NCBI GenBank assembly: GCA_030913385.1
Contig: CP133159.1
Coordinates: forward strand, 4,052,584 to 4,116,583
Origin: Cytophagaceae bacterium ABcell3
Lineage (GTDB): Bacteria; Bacteroidota; Bacteroidia; Cytophagales; Cytophagaceae
DNA: 64,000 bases
Direction: 5' to 3'
How positions within the stretch are numbered: position 1 is the first letter of the stretch; each line of letters begins with the position of its first letter. The notes under the pieces are model-generated. The model was not told the origin of the DNA and did not search any database. It worked only from the letters and a program-made list of their open reading frames with translations. The position numbers were made by a program, and so were the translations under genes. Below, piece by piece: positions 35,043 to 43,500 of the stretch.

Positions 35043-35651
35043 ATGAAAAAGCTTTACATTGTTATAGCATTAGTTGGTTTTACACTTGTATCTAAAGCCC
35101 AGGACTCAACAGAAACCCGGCGATTCCCCCTAATGCTTTCACTTTTTAATAATGCTACAGCCCTACCCTTTACTGGAACGGCAGGCGTAATCCACACCCC
35201 TTTACACCCAGGATTTTCCATAGGAACTTTGCACTATTGGCTAGAGCGTGAAAAGGTGAGCATCTACCAAACATTCCGTCTGGGCTACTTCTACCACCGC
35301 TTTTCTCAACATGCCGTCCAACTGTATACAGAACCTTCCTTCCGTTTTAAAATTGTTGGCGGCTTGGGACTTAATACCCGAATAGGTGCGGGTTATTTAC
35401 ACTCGTGGCCAGACACAGAAGTATTTGTACTTGAAAATGGGGAGTACCGTAAACAAACCAATTTAGGAAGACCGCAGATAATGGGTTCTTTCTCCTTTGG
35501 CCCTGAATATGATTTTGAAGCCCAAGGCCTAAAGGTTTTTATAGATTACCAATTTTGGGTACAAGCCCCTTTTGTGAGGCAATATGTCCCTGTTCTACCT
35601 AATTCAGCCATACATATTGGTATCGTTTACAATATTTTAAGAAAGTCATGA
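35043..35651 (+). CDS. Secreted outer-membrane-like protein of unknown function
   Basis: A 202-residue protein with signal peptide MKKLYIVIALVGFTLVSKAQ. An in-frame TTG at 35004 would bury this signal, so the ATG at 35043 is preferred. The mature part alternates aromatic and polar residues in short strands (TFRLGYFYHRFSQ, SFRFKIVGGLGLNTRIGAGY, MGSFSFGPEYDFE) and ends with a strand (HIGIVYNILRKS), as in small outer-membrane barrels. No family recognised. The stop overlaps the start of the following serine hydrolase by 4 nt, so they are probably made together. Confidence 0.7.
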   Translation: MKKLYIVIALVGFTLVSKAQDSTETRRFPLMLSLFNNATALPFTGTAGVIHTPLHPGFSIGTLHYWLEREKVSIYQTFRLGYFYHRFSQHAVQLYTEPSFRFKIVGGLGLNTRIGAGYLHSWPDTEVFVLENGEYRKQTNLGRPQIMGSFSFGPEYDFEAQGLKVFIDYQFWVQAPFVRQYVPVLPNSAIHIGIVYNILRKS

Positions 35652-36808
35652 GGCCGCTTCATATATTAATCCTTTCTGCAATACTATTTGCAGGGTGCAA
35701 AAAAAGATTTTCAGAGACCGCTCCATGTAATGGAGAAGCATACAGCCATCCTAAAGCACAGACTTATCAGGCCTTGCTGGATCACTATGTAGAAAAAGGG
35801 ATGCCCGGGATCATACTTCGCATCGAAGATGACCAAGGAATATGGGCAGGCTCTGCTGGAAAAGCCGATATAAGCCGCAACAAATCCATGCAGGTTTGCC
35901 ATGTATCCAAAGCCGCCAGCCTGACAAAAACATATATGGCGACATTGGCATTTTTGCTTGCAGACGAAGGGCGCTTAGATCTTGAAGCCTTGGCCAAAGA
36001 TTACTTACCTCGTGAAGTAGTTGACAACATACCTAACATAGAACAAGTCACGATTCGACAACTAATGAATCACCAAACAGGTATTTTTGACATCATCACA
36101 GACACAGAGTTTTACCTCCATGTGTTAAACCAACCTCCGCGAAAACATTCTGCCATGGACTTAATTAAGTTTGTGTACAATAAACCGGCAAATTTTACAC
36201 CTGGCGCAAGTGCCCAATACTCAAATACTAATACACTGCTGCTAAGTATGGCCATAGACAAAGCGACAGGGCAAAGCCATGCCTCTTTATTAAGGGAAAA
36301 AATACTGCAACCCTATGGTCTATCTGAAACCTACTATTACTGGCACGATGCAATTCCCAACAACACAGCACAAGGTTACTTTGACCTGTACAACAACAAT
36401 ACCCTCATGAACCTTTCTGATTACGATGTAGGTACAGGTCATGGGTACAATGGCATTTATGCCACCGCAAGTGACCTACACAAATTTTTGCTTCTGCTGC
36501 AAAAAGATAAAGCCATACTTAGTCATGAGTCATTGGAGGAGATGAACACCTTTCACCCAAATGAAGACAGAGAGCGCTACCATGGTGCCGGAGTAATGAA
36601 AGACTTCATAGACCGTCCAGCGGAAGAGCAAGGCATAGGTCATAGAGGCAGAGACCTGGCCTATAGTGCGGACCTTTACTATTTTCCAGCCAAAGGGAAA
36701 AGTTTTTCATTGTTAGTAAACTACGGCACAGACGCCGCCAGCAACCTCCGTCCTGTTTATATGGAATTTAGGGATAAAGTTGTAGATGAGCTGATGAAGC
36801 CTTACTAG
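35648..36808 (+). CDS. Serine hydrolase lipoprotein, class C beta-lactamase family
   Basis: A 386-residue protein. A lipobox LFAGC places the lipid-anchored cysteine at C17. The active-site motifs are S91-L-T-K94, Y191-S-N193 and the HRG of GIGHRGRD near 333, the pattern of class C beta-lactamases, DD-peptidases and esterases. Substrate is unknown; antibiotic hydrolysis should not be assumed. The 4-nt overlap with the preceding outer-membrane-like gene suggests a shared envelope role. Confidence 0.85.
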   Translation: MRPLHILILSAILFAGCKKRFSETAPCNGEAYSHPKAQTYQALLDHYVEKGMPGIILRIEDDQGIWAGSAGKADISRNKSMQVCHVSKAASLTKTYMATLAFLLADEGRLDLEALAKDYLPREVVDNIPNIEQVTIRQLMNHQTGIFDIITDTEFYLHVLNQPPRKHSAMDLIKFVYNKPANFTPGASAQYSNTNTLLLSMAIDKATGQSHASLLREKILQPYGLSETYYYWHDAIPNNTAQGYFDLYNNNTLMNLSDYDVGTGHGYNGIYATASDLHKFLLLLQKDKAILSHESLEEMNTFHPNEDRERYHGAGVMKDFIDRPAEEQGIGHRGRDLAYSADLYYFPAKGKSFSLLVNYGTDAASNLRPVYMEFRDKVVDELMKPY

Positions 36809-36823
36809 ACCCAAAAACAGTAA

Positions 36824-36857
36824 TATGTAGCGGTACGGTAAGCCTTACCGCTACATA
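36824..36857. terminator. Hairpin between convergent genes (possible bidirectional terminator)
   Basis: A 12-bp stem TATGTAGCGGTA / TACCGCTACATA with a 10-nt loop lies between the serine hydrolase and kdsA stops. It lacks a following T run, so termination is uncertain. Confidence 0.5.
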
Positions 36858-36883
36858 GGGCGCAGGTCCTTCATACAAAAAAA

Positions 36884-37699
36884 CTAATTTTTTACAGCTT
36901 TTCTAATATCAACCAGCACTTTAAGCAGGTTCTCCAGCATATCCAAAGGCAGCATATTGGCGCCATCGGATTTGGCTTCGCTTGGCACTGGATGCGTTTC
37001 AATAAAGAGACCATCCGCTCCAGTAGCAATAGCAGCTTTGGCTATAGTTGCAATCATGGCAGGACGCCCACCTGTCACCCCTGAGGACTGATTAGGCTGC
37101 TGCAGAGAATGTGTAACGTCCATCACTACCGGTACACCATGGGCCTGCATTTCAGGAATATTCCTGAAGTCTACAATTAAATCTGTATATCCAAAAGAGT
37201 TGCCACGGTCTGTCAAAATAACCCGGTCATTGTTCAAGCTTTTGATTTTCTCCACGGCAAACTGCATAGCTTGACCAGACATAAATTGCCCTTTCTTGAT
37301 ATTGACAACCTTGCCAGTTTCTGCCGCTGCAGCCAAAAGATCAGTTTGCCGGCACAAGAAAGCAGGTATTTGAAGCACATCTACATATTCAGCAGCCAAT
37401 GCAGCTTCTTCTGGCTGGTGAATATCAGTCACCACAGGAATGTCAAAGGTATCCGAAACCTCTTTTAAAATCTTCAACGCTTTTTCATCACCAATTCCGG
37501 TAAAAGAGTCTATCCGAGAGCGGTTAGCTTTTTTGTAGGAACCTTTGAAGATATAGGGTATCTGATACTTGTCAGATAATTGTGTCACCTTTTCAGCGAT
37601 AGAAAGTGCCATGTCACGCCCTTCTATGGCACATGGCCCTGCCATTAAGAAAAAGTTGCCCGAATGATCGTGTTTTAATTTATCAATCTTAAAATTCAT
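36884..37699 (-). CDS. kdsA: 3-deoxy-8-phosphooctulonate synthase (KDO-8-phosphate synthase)
   Basis: A 271-residue aldolase-type TIM barrel. It has MAGPCAIEGRDMAL, YIFKGSYKKANRSRIDSFTGIG, DVLQIPAFLCRQTDLL and NIKKGQFMSGQAMQFA, all characteristic of KdsA. It condenses phosphoenolpyruvate with arabinose-5-phosphate to give KDO-8-P for lipopolysaccharide core. A KDO transferase gene (waaA) lies at 56471. Its start overlaps the upstream methyltransferase gene by 4 nt. Confidence 0.96.
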   Translation of the reverse strand: MNFKIDKLKHDHSGNFFLMAGPCAIEGRDMALSIAEKVTQLSDKYQIPYIFKGSYKKANRSRIDSFTGIGDEKALKILKEVSDTFDIPVVTDIHQPEEAALAAEYVDVLQIPAFLCRQTDLLAAAAETGKVVNIKKGQFMSGQAMQFAVEKIKSLNNDRVILTDRGNSFGYTDLIVDFRNIPEMQAHGVPVVMDVTHSLQQPNQSSGVTGGRPAMIATIAKAAIATGADGLFIETHPVPSEAKSDGANMLPLDMLENLLKVLVDIRKAVKN

Positions 37700-38277
37700 T
37701 TTTTTGTAAGGCTTATGAATAACTCCCTGCCAGCCCGTGGAGGAATAGAGTTATAACAAGTTTCAAAAACATTAATATTAAATAAAGGACTAAAGTAGTC
37801 AATATATTCTTCCTTTGAACCACCATAAGGCGGTTTGTCTTTGTTCAGTTCATCATTAAACAACACCCCGACCAGCTTGCCACCTTTGCGAAGCAATGCA
37901 TGACACTGTTCAGCATAAGCCTGACGGAGCGAAGGAGACAGCGCACAGAAAAAAGTTTGCTCGATAATTAGATCAAATGCGCCACTGTATTTAAAGAAAT
38001 CAGCTTGAACCAACTGGTGGGCAGGAAATTCAGGCATGCGCGCTTGAAAGTTTTTCAAGGGTGCTTCTGCAATATCCAACAAGAACACATTTTTGAATCC
38101 TGAAGTATAAATGTACTCAGCCTCCCACGCATTACCACATCCGGGAACAAGAATAGAAATATCTTTGTTCGTAAGTTGGTCAATGTAGTTTTTAATAGGA
38201 GGAGTAGCAGCCCCTGTGTCCCAACCGGTAAGGTCGTCTGCATATCGCTTTTCCCAATATTCCTTATCATGAGTCAT
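37696..38277 (-). CDS. TPMT-family SAM-dependent methyltransferase
   Basis: A 193-residue thiopurine-methyltransferase-like protein. W19-D20 in TGWDTGAATPPI, motif I ILVPGCGNAWEAEYI (42-56), DIAEAPL and DLIIEQTFFCALSP are typical. Family members methylate thiol, selenol or halide substrates, and which one applies here is unknown. Translationally coupled to kdsA by a 4-nt overlap, though no shared pathway is evident. Confidence 0.85.
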   Translation of the reverse strand: MTHDKEYWEKRYADDLTGWDTGAATPPIKNYIDQLTNKDISILVPGCGNAWEAEYIYTSGFKNVFLLDIAEAPLKNFQARMPEFPAHQLVQADFFKYSGAFDLIIEQTFFCALSPSLRQAYAEQCHALLRKGGKLVGVLFNDELNKDKPPYGGSKEEYIDYFSPLFNINVFETCYNSIPPRAGRELFISLTKK

Positions 38278-38392
38278 ATAAGATGAACGTTAATTTGAAA
38301 TGAAACGTTTGACAATATTAATTGATATATCTTTCATAAATATATAATTTTACGCACTTTTAAATAATTAGCTGTAAATCACGAATACTAGA

Positions 38393-39325
38393 ATGGCTGA
38401 CGAAAAAAAACAATCTGTCTCTGGAAACAAAAAAGGGCTTATCATAGCACTGGTTATAATTTTACTATCCATCAATGGCGTGTCACTGTTTTTCAATTAC
38501 ACACAGCGTCAAGAATTGGAAAGCAAAGAACAAGCTATTGTTGAAAAAAACCAGGAAATCATCAATACCATTAGCGACCTAGAGTCTGTAAAAAGACAAT
38601 TGGAGGAAAGCAGAAGCCGTATAGCTGAACTTGGCGGAAATGTTGATGAACTTAATGCGATCATACTTGAGCTTGAAAACGACAAAGATAAGCTAAGAAA
38701 AGATGCTTCTGCGGCACAACGGATTATGCGCCAGTACAAAGAAAGAGCTGAAGGCTATAAGGAACTGTTGGAAGCTTCTGAAGAAAAAATTGCCGAATTG
38801 ACTGCGCAAAGAGATGCACTTTTTGAGCAAAAGCAAGGACTGGAGCTAAAAGTAATTGCCAAAGAAGACTCTATCAGAAACTTGGCCATGTCCAAAGAAG
38901 AGTTGGCAAAGAAAGTAGCAGAAGCCTCTGTGCTAGAAGCAGAAAACATCAACATAGAAGCTATTACGCCAAAAGACAAACTTAAAGATGGCAGCGAGAT
39001 AAAGGCCAAGCACATCCATATCCTACGGGTCAAGTTCAGGTTGGGAGAAAACAGAGTGGCCAAACATGAAGCCAAAGATGTCATGATGAGATTGATAGCC
39101 CCTGACGGATCTTGTTTGTTTGACCTAAATACAGGAGGTGGCACCTTTATGCATGAAGGAAAAGAAAAATTCTATACCGATAAAAAAAGTATTCTTTTTG
39201 CCAACCAGAACGAAAAAGTCAACTTTGACTATATCAAAGGCAGCCCTTGGAAACCAGGCAAGCATAAAATAGAGCTTTTTGCCGATGGTTTTAAGATAGG
39301 CGAATCTGAATTTATCGTAAAATAA
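38393..39325 (+). CDS. Membrane-anchored coiled-coil protein
   Basis: A 310-residue protein. A single membrane helix (about 15-35) is followed by a long heptad-rich coiled coil (about 38-190, with repeated LE/EL/KE patterns) and a C-terminal globular domain (about 200-310: HILRVKFRLGENRVAKHEAKD, NTGGGTFMHEGK and PGKHKIELFADGF). It probably projects into the periplasm. A family of this layout occurs in Bacteroidota, but I cannot give a function. It ends in a clear terminator. Confidence 0.75.
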   Translation: MADEKKQSVSGNKKGLIIALVIILLSINGVSLFFNYTQRQELESKEQAIVEKNQEIINTISDLESVKRQLEESRSRIAELGGNVDELNAIILELENDKDKLRKDASAAQRIMRQYKERAEGYKELLEASEEKIAELTAQRDALFEQKQGLELKVIAKEDSIRNLAMSKEELAKKVAEASVLEAENINIEAITPKDKLKDGSEIKAKHIHILRVKFRLGENRVAKHEAKDVMMRLIAPDGSCLFDLNTGGGTFMHEGKEKFYTDKKSILFANQNEKVNFDYIKGSPWKPGKHKIELFADGFKIGESEFIVK

Positions 39326-39332
39326 ACATAAT

Positions 39333-39366
39333 AAAACTTCCTGTGCCCCTGGCCGGGAAGTTTTGA
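39333..39366 (+). terminator. Intrinsic terminator after the coiled-coil gene
   Basis: The stem AAAACTTCC / GGAAGTTTT with a 14-nt loop ends in a T-rich stretch. Confidence 0.75.
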
Positions 39367-39397
39367 TTTAAAGGCGGTAAAGTTTTTAAATTCAATA

Positions 39398-39429
39398 TTT
39401 GGGAATAAAATCAAAAAGCAATATCTTTG
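39398..39429 (+). promoter_or_regulatory. Consensus promoter of the rpsF operon
   Basis: TTTG (39398-39401), 20 nt, then TATCTTTG (39422-39429): an exact match to the Bacteroidota pattern, ahead of the ribosomal protein genes. It is one of the features that identify the phylum. Confidence 0.8.
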
Positions 39430-39457
39430 CAACCCAATTAATAATTTAACCTGTTAT

Positions 39458-39826
39458 ATGGAATTAAGAAACTACGAGACGGTATTCATTTTAACTCCCG
39501 TTTTGTCTGATACACAGATGAAGGATACCGTAGAAAAATTCAGGAAGGTGCTAACAGACAATGGCGCCGAGATTGTTAATGAAGAGAACTGGGGGCTAAG
39601 AAAATTAGCTTACACAATTGATCACAAAAACACTGGTTTTTACCAACTTTTTGAGTTCAAAGGCCCAACTAACATCATTAACTCTCTAGAGATTGAATTT
39701 AAACGGGATGAGCGCATTATGAGATTCCTTACAGTTGCTCTTGACAAACATGCTGTGGAATACAACATCAAGCGTAAAAAAGGAGAATTCAGAAAATCAG
39801 CTGAAAAACAGGAGGAAAAAGTATGA
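39458..39826 (+). CDS. rpsF: 30S ribosomal protein S6
   Basis: A 122-residue S6: the [14 protein letters not shown] start, [23 protein letters not shown] and [14 protein letters not shown] match the ferredoxin-like S6 fold. It binds S18 on the platform of the small subunit. It overlaps rpsR by 4 nt. The operon is rpsF-rpsR-rplI with no ssb or priB gene between S6 and S18, the compact form common in Bacteroidota. Confidence 0.97.
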   Translation: MELRNYETVFILTPVLSDTQMKDTVEKFRKVLTDNGAEIVNEENWGLRKLAYTIDHKNTGFYQLFEFKGPTNIINSLEIEFKRDERIMRFLTVALDKHAVEYNIKRKKGEFRKSAEKQEEKV

Positions 39827-40074
39827 CACTAGTAAACGAGCCAATAAACAGAACCGAAAACAGAAAGAAATACTGCAGGTTCAAAAAAAACGGTATCAGA
39901 TATATTGATTACAAGGATGCAAACTTCTTGTTAAAGTTTGTAAACGACCAGGGCAAAATACTTCCAAGAAGGCTTACCGGAACTAGTCTAAAGTTTCAAA
40001 GAAAAGTAGCCCAGGCTGTTAAAAGAGCCAGACATTTGGCACTTTTACCTTATGTAACAGATTCATTAAAATAA
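39823..40074 (+). CDS. rpsR: 30S ribosomal protein S18
   Basis: An 83-residue S18: [38 protein letters not shown] and [19 protein letters not shown] are the conserved core. It partners S6 on the ribosome platform. It retains only one cysteine near the N-terminus (YCRF), so it is not the classical zinc-binding form. Confidence 0.97.
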   Translation: MTLVNEPINRTENRKKYCRFKKNGIRYIDYKDANFLLKFVNDQGKILPRRLTGTSLKFQRKVAQAVKRARHLALLPYVTDSLK

Positions 40075-40083
40075 TCGGGTATT

Positions 40084-40527
40084 ATGGAAGTTATATTAAA
40101 AGATGATATTAAAGGACTGGGTTACAAAAACGATATCGTTAAAGTAAAACCAGGCTATGGCAGAAACTATCTGATCCCACAAGGATTTGCAATTATTGCC
40201 AATGAATCTAATAGAAAAGTTGTTGCTGAAAATCTGAAGCAAGCTGCTCACAAAGCAGAAAAAGTGAAGACTGAAGCTGAAGAAATTGCTAAGAAACTAG
40301 ACGGTGTTTCTCTTGACATCCCTGCAAAAGTAGGTGAAACTGGCAAAATATTTGGTGCTATTACTACGCTTCAAATTTCTGACACACTTAAAGAAAAAGG
40401 TTTTAATGTAGACAGAAAGAAAATATCTTTCAGCTCTGAGATAAAAGAAGTAGGAGAATATACTGCCATTGTTGACCTTCATAAAGAAGTGAAGCAAGAG
40501 GTTAAGTTTAAAGTTGTTCCTGCCTAA
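40084..40527 (+). CDS. rplI: 50S ribosomal protein L9
   Basis: A 147-residue L9. The N-terminal RNA-binding domain MEVILKDDIKGLGYKND... VKPGYGRNYLIPQGFA is joined by a long helix (about 45-75) to the C-terminal domain GKIFGAITTLQISDTLKEKG. It starts 9 nt after rpsR and ends the operon at a strong terminator. Confidence 0.97.
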   Translation: MEVILKDDIKGLGYKNDIVKVKPGYGRNYLIPQGFAIIANESNRKVVAENLKQAAHKAEKVKTEAEEIAKKLDGVSLDIPAKVGETGKIFGAITTLQISDTLKEKGFNVDRKKISFSSEIKEVGEYTAIVDLHKEVKQEVKFKVVPA

Positions 40528-40551
40528 CTTTTAGCGAGATAATATTTTTGC

Positions 40552-40583
40552 AAAAGCCCTTTCATTCGAAAGGGCTTTTTTTG
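40552..40583 (+). terminator. Intrinsic terminator of the rpsF-rpsR-rplI operon
   Basis: The stem AAAAGCCCTTTC / GAAAGGGCTTTT with a 4-nt loop is followed by a T run. Confidence 0.92.
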
Positions 40584-43500
40584 TTTATCCCCTCCCCTGG
40601 CAAGACACTAATACCATCCTAATATTTTTGACTAATCAATCACCGTGAATCAACCTACACAGCTCACCCCAACAGATTGCCGCGGCATTGTTTCATAAGG
40701 AACTAAAGGCGCAAAACTTCATACCTAAGAACTTTACCTACTGCTATCTTGTGCCTCGCAATGACGCTTAAATGTTGGTTTTCTGCTAATTAAAATCTTC
40801 ATAATAACCTGTCATCCCGAGGAACGAGGGATCTGTTAGACTCTGGCACCTACCATTGTCAAGACACTCATGCTGTAACCCAAACAGACCCCGCAACAGG
40901 TGCGGGGAGGCTGCTATGTTGTTTGTTTTTCTAGTTAAAACAACCTTACCAAAGTTCATTTTACTGATAATGAAACTGACATTTTGTTTGCCATTCCCTG
41001 TAAAACAATAAGTACCACGTTGCCGGACCCGTTCCGGCATCTGTTTAAAGTTTTGCAGAGAGGTGTTATAGACGGATATTATAAAATTATGATTGTAGTG
41101 CCGTTTTTTTATCGGCATGGCTAAGATATGAGTAAAACATAGTCATGAAAACTAACAGCCAAAACTTACTATAACCTCCAAACTGATAAGAGCCGAATAG
41201 TGGACAAAAAGAATAATCCCATAATCAGCAGACCGGTAGCTACTAAGGGCGGGCGGGGATTCTATGGCTGGCGTGGGCATATTGCGGCTTGTGGGGTGCC
41301 GGATTTTTAAAAATGCCGCCATAAAATAATGCCTTTGACAATGAATCGTCAGTTAAGGCATTTTTTTGGCAGGGAGGGATTGTGCGTTTAGTGCGTAGCA
41401 ATATGCCTTTCAGCCATAGTGTCTGTTTTTGGTTACCTTTTTTGGACAAGAAAAAAAGGTAAGAAAAAGTGGAGAGTGAACCATAGGTTACGTTAGCTCA
41501 ATAGGTGATTAAAGGAGAATAATAGATTTGTCAGAACCCCTAAAAATCAACCTATACCGCTTACCTCAAACAGATTGCCGCGGCATTGTTTCATAAGGAA
41601 CTAAAGCCTTAAAATTTCACCTCAGGAACTTTAACAACCACTACCTTACGTCTCGCAATGACGGTTAAATTCTGGTTTTCTGCTAATTAAAATCTTCATA
41701 ATAACCTGTCATCCCGAGGAACGAGGGATCTGTTAGACACTGGCACCTACCATTGTCAAGACACTCATGCTGTAACCCAAACAGACCCCGCAACAGGTGC
41801 GGGGAGGCTGCTATGTTGTTTGTTTTTCTAGTTAAAACAACCTTACCAAAGTTCATTTTACTGATAATGAAACTGACATTTTGTTTGCCATTCCCTGTAA
41901 AACAATAAGTACCACGTTGCCGGACCCGTTCCGGCATCTGTTTAAAGTTTTGCAGAGAGGTGTTATAGCAAAGGACGGATATTATAAAATTATGATTGTA
42001 GTGCCGATTTTTTATCGGCGTGATTAAGGTATGAGTGAAACATAGTGCTGGAATCAACAGCCAAAACTTACTATAACCTCCAAACTGATAAGAGCCGAAA
42101 AGTAGACAAAAAAAATAACTCCATAATCAGCAGTCCGGTAGCTACTAAGGGCGGGCGGGGATTCTATGGCTGGCGTGGGCATATTGCGGCTTGTGGGCTG
42201 CCGGATTTTTAAAAATGCCGCCATAAAATAATGCCTTTGACAATGAATCGTCAGTTAAGGCATTTTTTTGGCAGGGAGGGATTGTGCGTTTAGTGCGTAG
42301 CAATATGCCTTTCAGCCATAGTGTCTTTTTTTGGTTACCTTTTTTGGACAAGAAAAAAAGTAAGAAAAAGTGGAGAATGAGCAATAGGTTATATTAGCAC
42401 AATGGGTGAATTAAAGGATAATTATAAATTTGTCAGCCCCCCTAAAAATCAACCTACACCGCTCACCCCAAACAGATTGCCGCGGCATTGTTTCATAAGG
42501 AACTAAAGCCTTAAAATTTCACCTCAGGAACTTTAACAACCACTACCTTACGTCTCGCAATGACGGTTAAATTCTGGTTTTCTGCTAATTACAACCTTCA
42601 TGATAACCTGTCATCCCGAGGAACGAGGGATCTGTTAGACACTGGCACCTACCATTGTCAAGACACTCATGCTGTAACCCAAACAGACCCCGCAACAGGT
42701 GCGGGGAGGCAGCTATGTTGTTTATTTTTCTAGTTAAAACAACCTTACCAAAGTTCATTTTACTGATAATGAAACTGACATTTTGTCTGCCATTCCCTGT
42801 AAAACAATAAGTACCACGTTGCCGGACCCGTTCCGGCATCTGTTTAAAGTTTTGCAGAGAGGTGTTATAGCAAAGGACGGATATTATAAAATTATGATTG
42901 TAGTGCCGTTTTTTTATCGGCATGGCTAAGATATGAGTAAAACATAGTCATGAAAACTAACAGCCAAAACTTACTATAACCTCCAAACTGATAAGAGCCG
43001 AATAGTGGACAAAAAGAATAATCCCATAATCAGCAGTCCGGTAGCTACTAAAGGCGGGCGGGGACTCTATGGCTGGCGTGGGCATATTGCGGCTTGTGGG
43101 GTGCCGGATTTTTAAAAATGCCGCCATAAAATAATGCCTTTGACAATGAATCGTCAGTTAAGGCATTTTTTTGGCAGGGAGGGATTGTGCGTTTAGTGCG
43201 TGGCAATATGCCTTTCAGCCATAGTGTCTTTTTTTGGTTACCTTTTTTGGACAAGAAAAAAAGTAAGAAAAAGTGGAGAATGAGCAATAGGTTATATTAG
43301 CACAATGGGGGGATTTAAAGGACAATTATAAATTTGTCAGCCCCCCTAAAAATCAACCTACACCGCTCACCCCAAACAGATTGCCGCGGCATTGTTTCAT
43401 AAGAAACTAAAGCCTTAAAATTTCACACCAAGAACTTTAACAACCACTATCGTCGCCTCGCAATGACGGTTAAATTCTGGTTTTCTGCTAATTACAACCT

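Noticed and set aside
35648-36808. Antibiotic-resistance beta-lactamase
   Set aside because: The motifs define a broad serine hydrolase family; nothing in the sequence points to beta-lactam hydrolysis.
36824-36857. Riboswitch or attenuator upstream of a gene
   Set aside because: It lies between two convergent stops, so it can only act at 3' ends.
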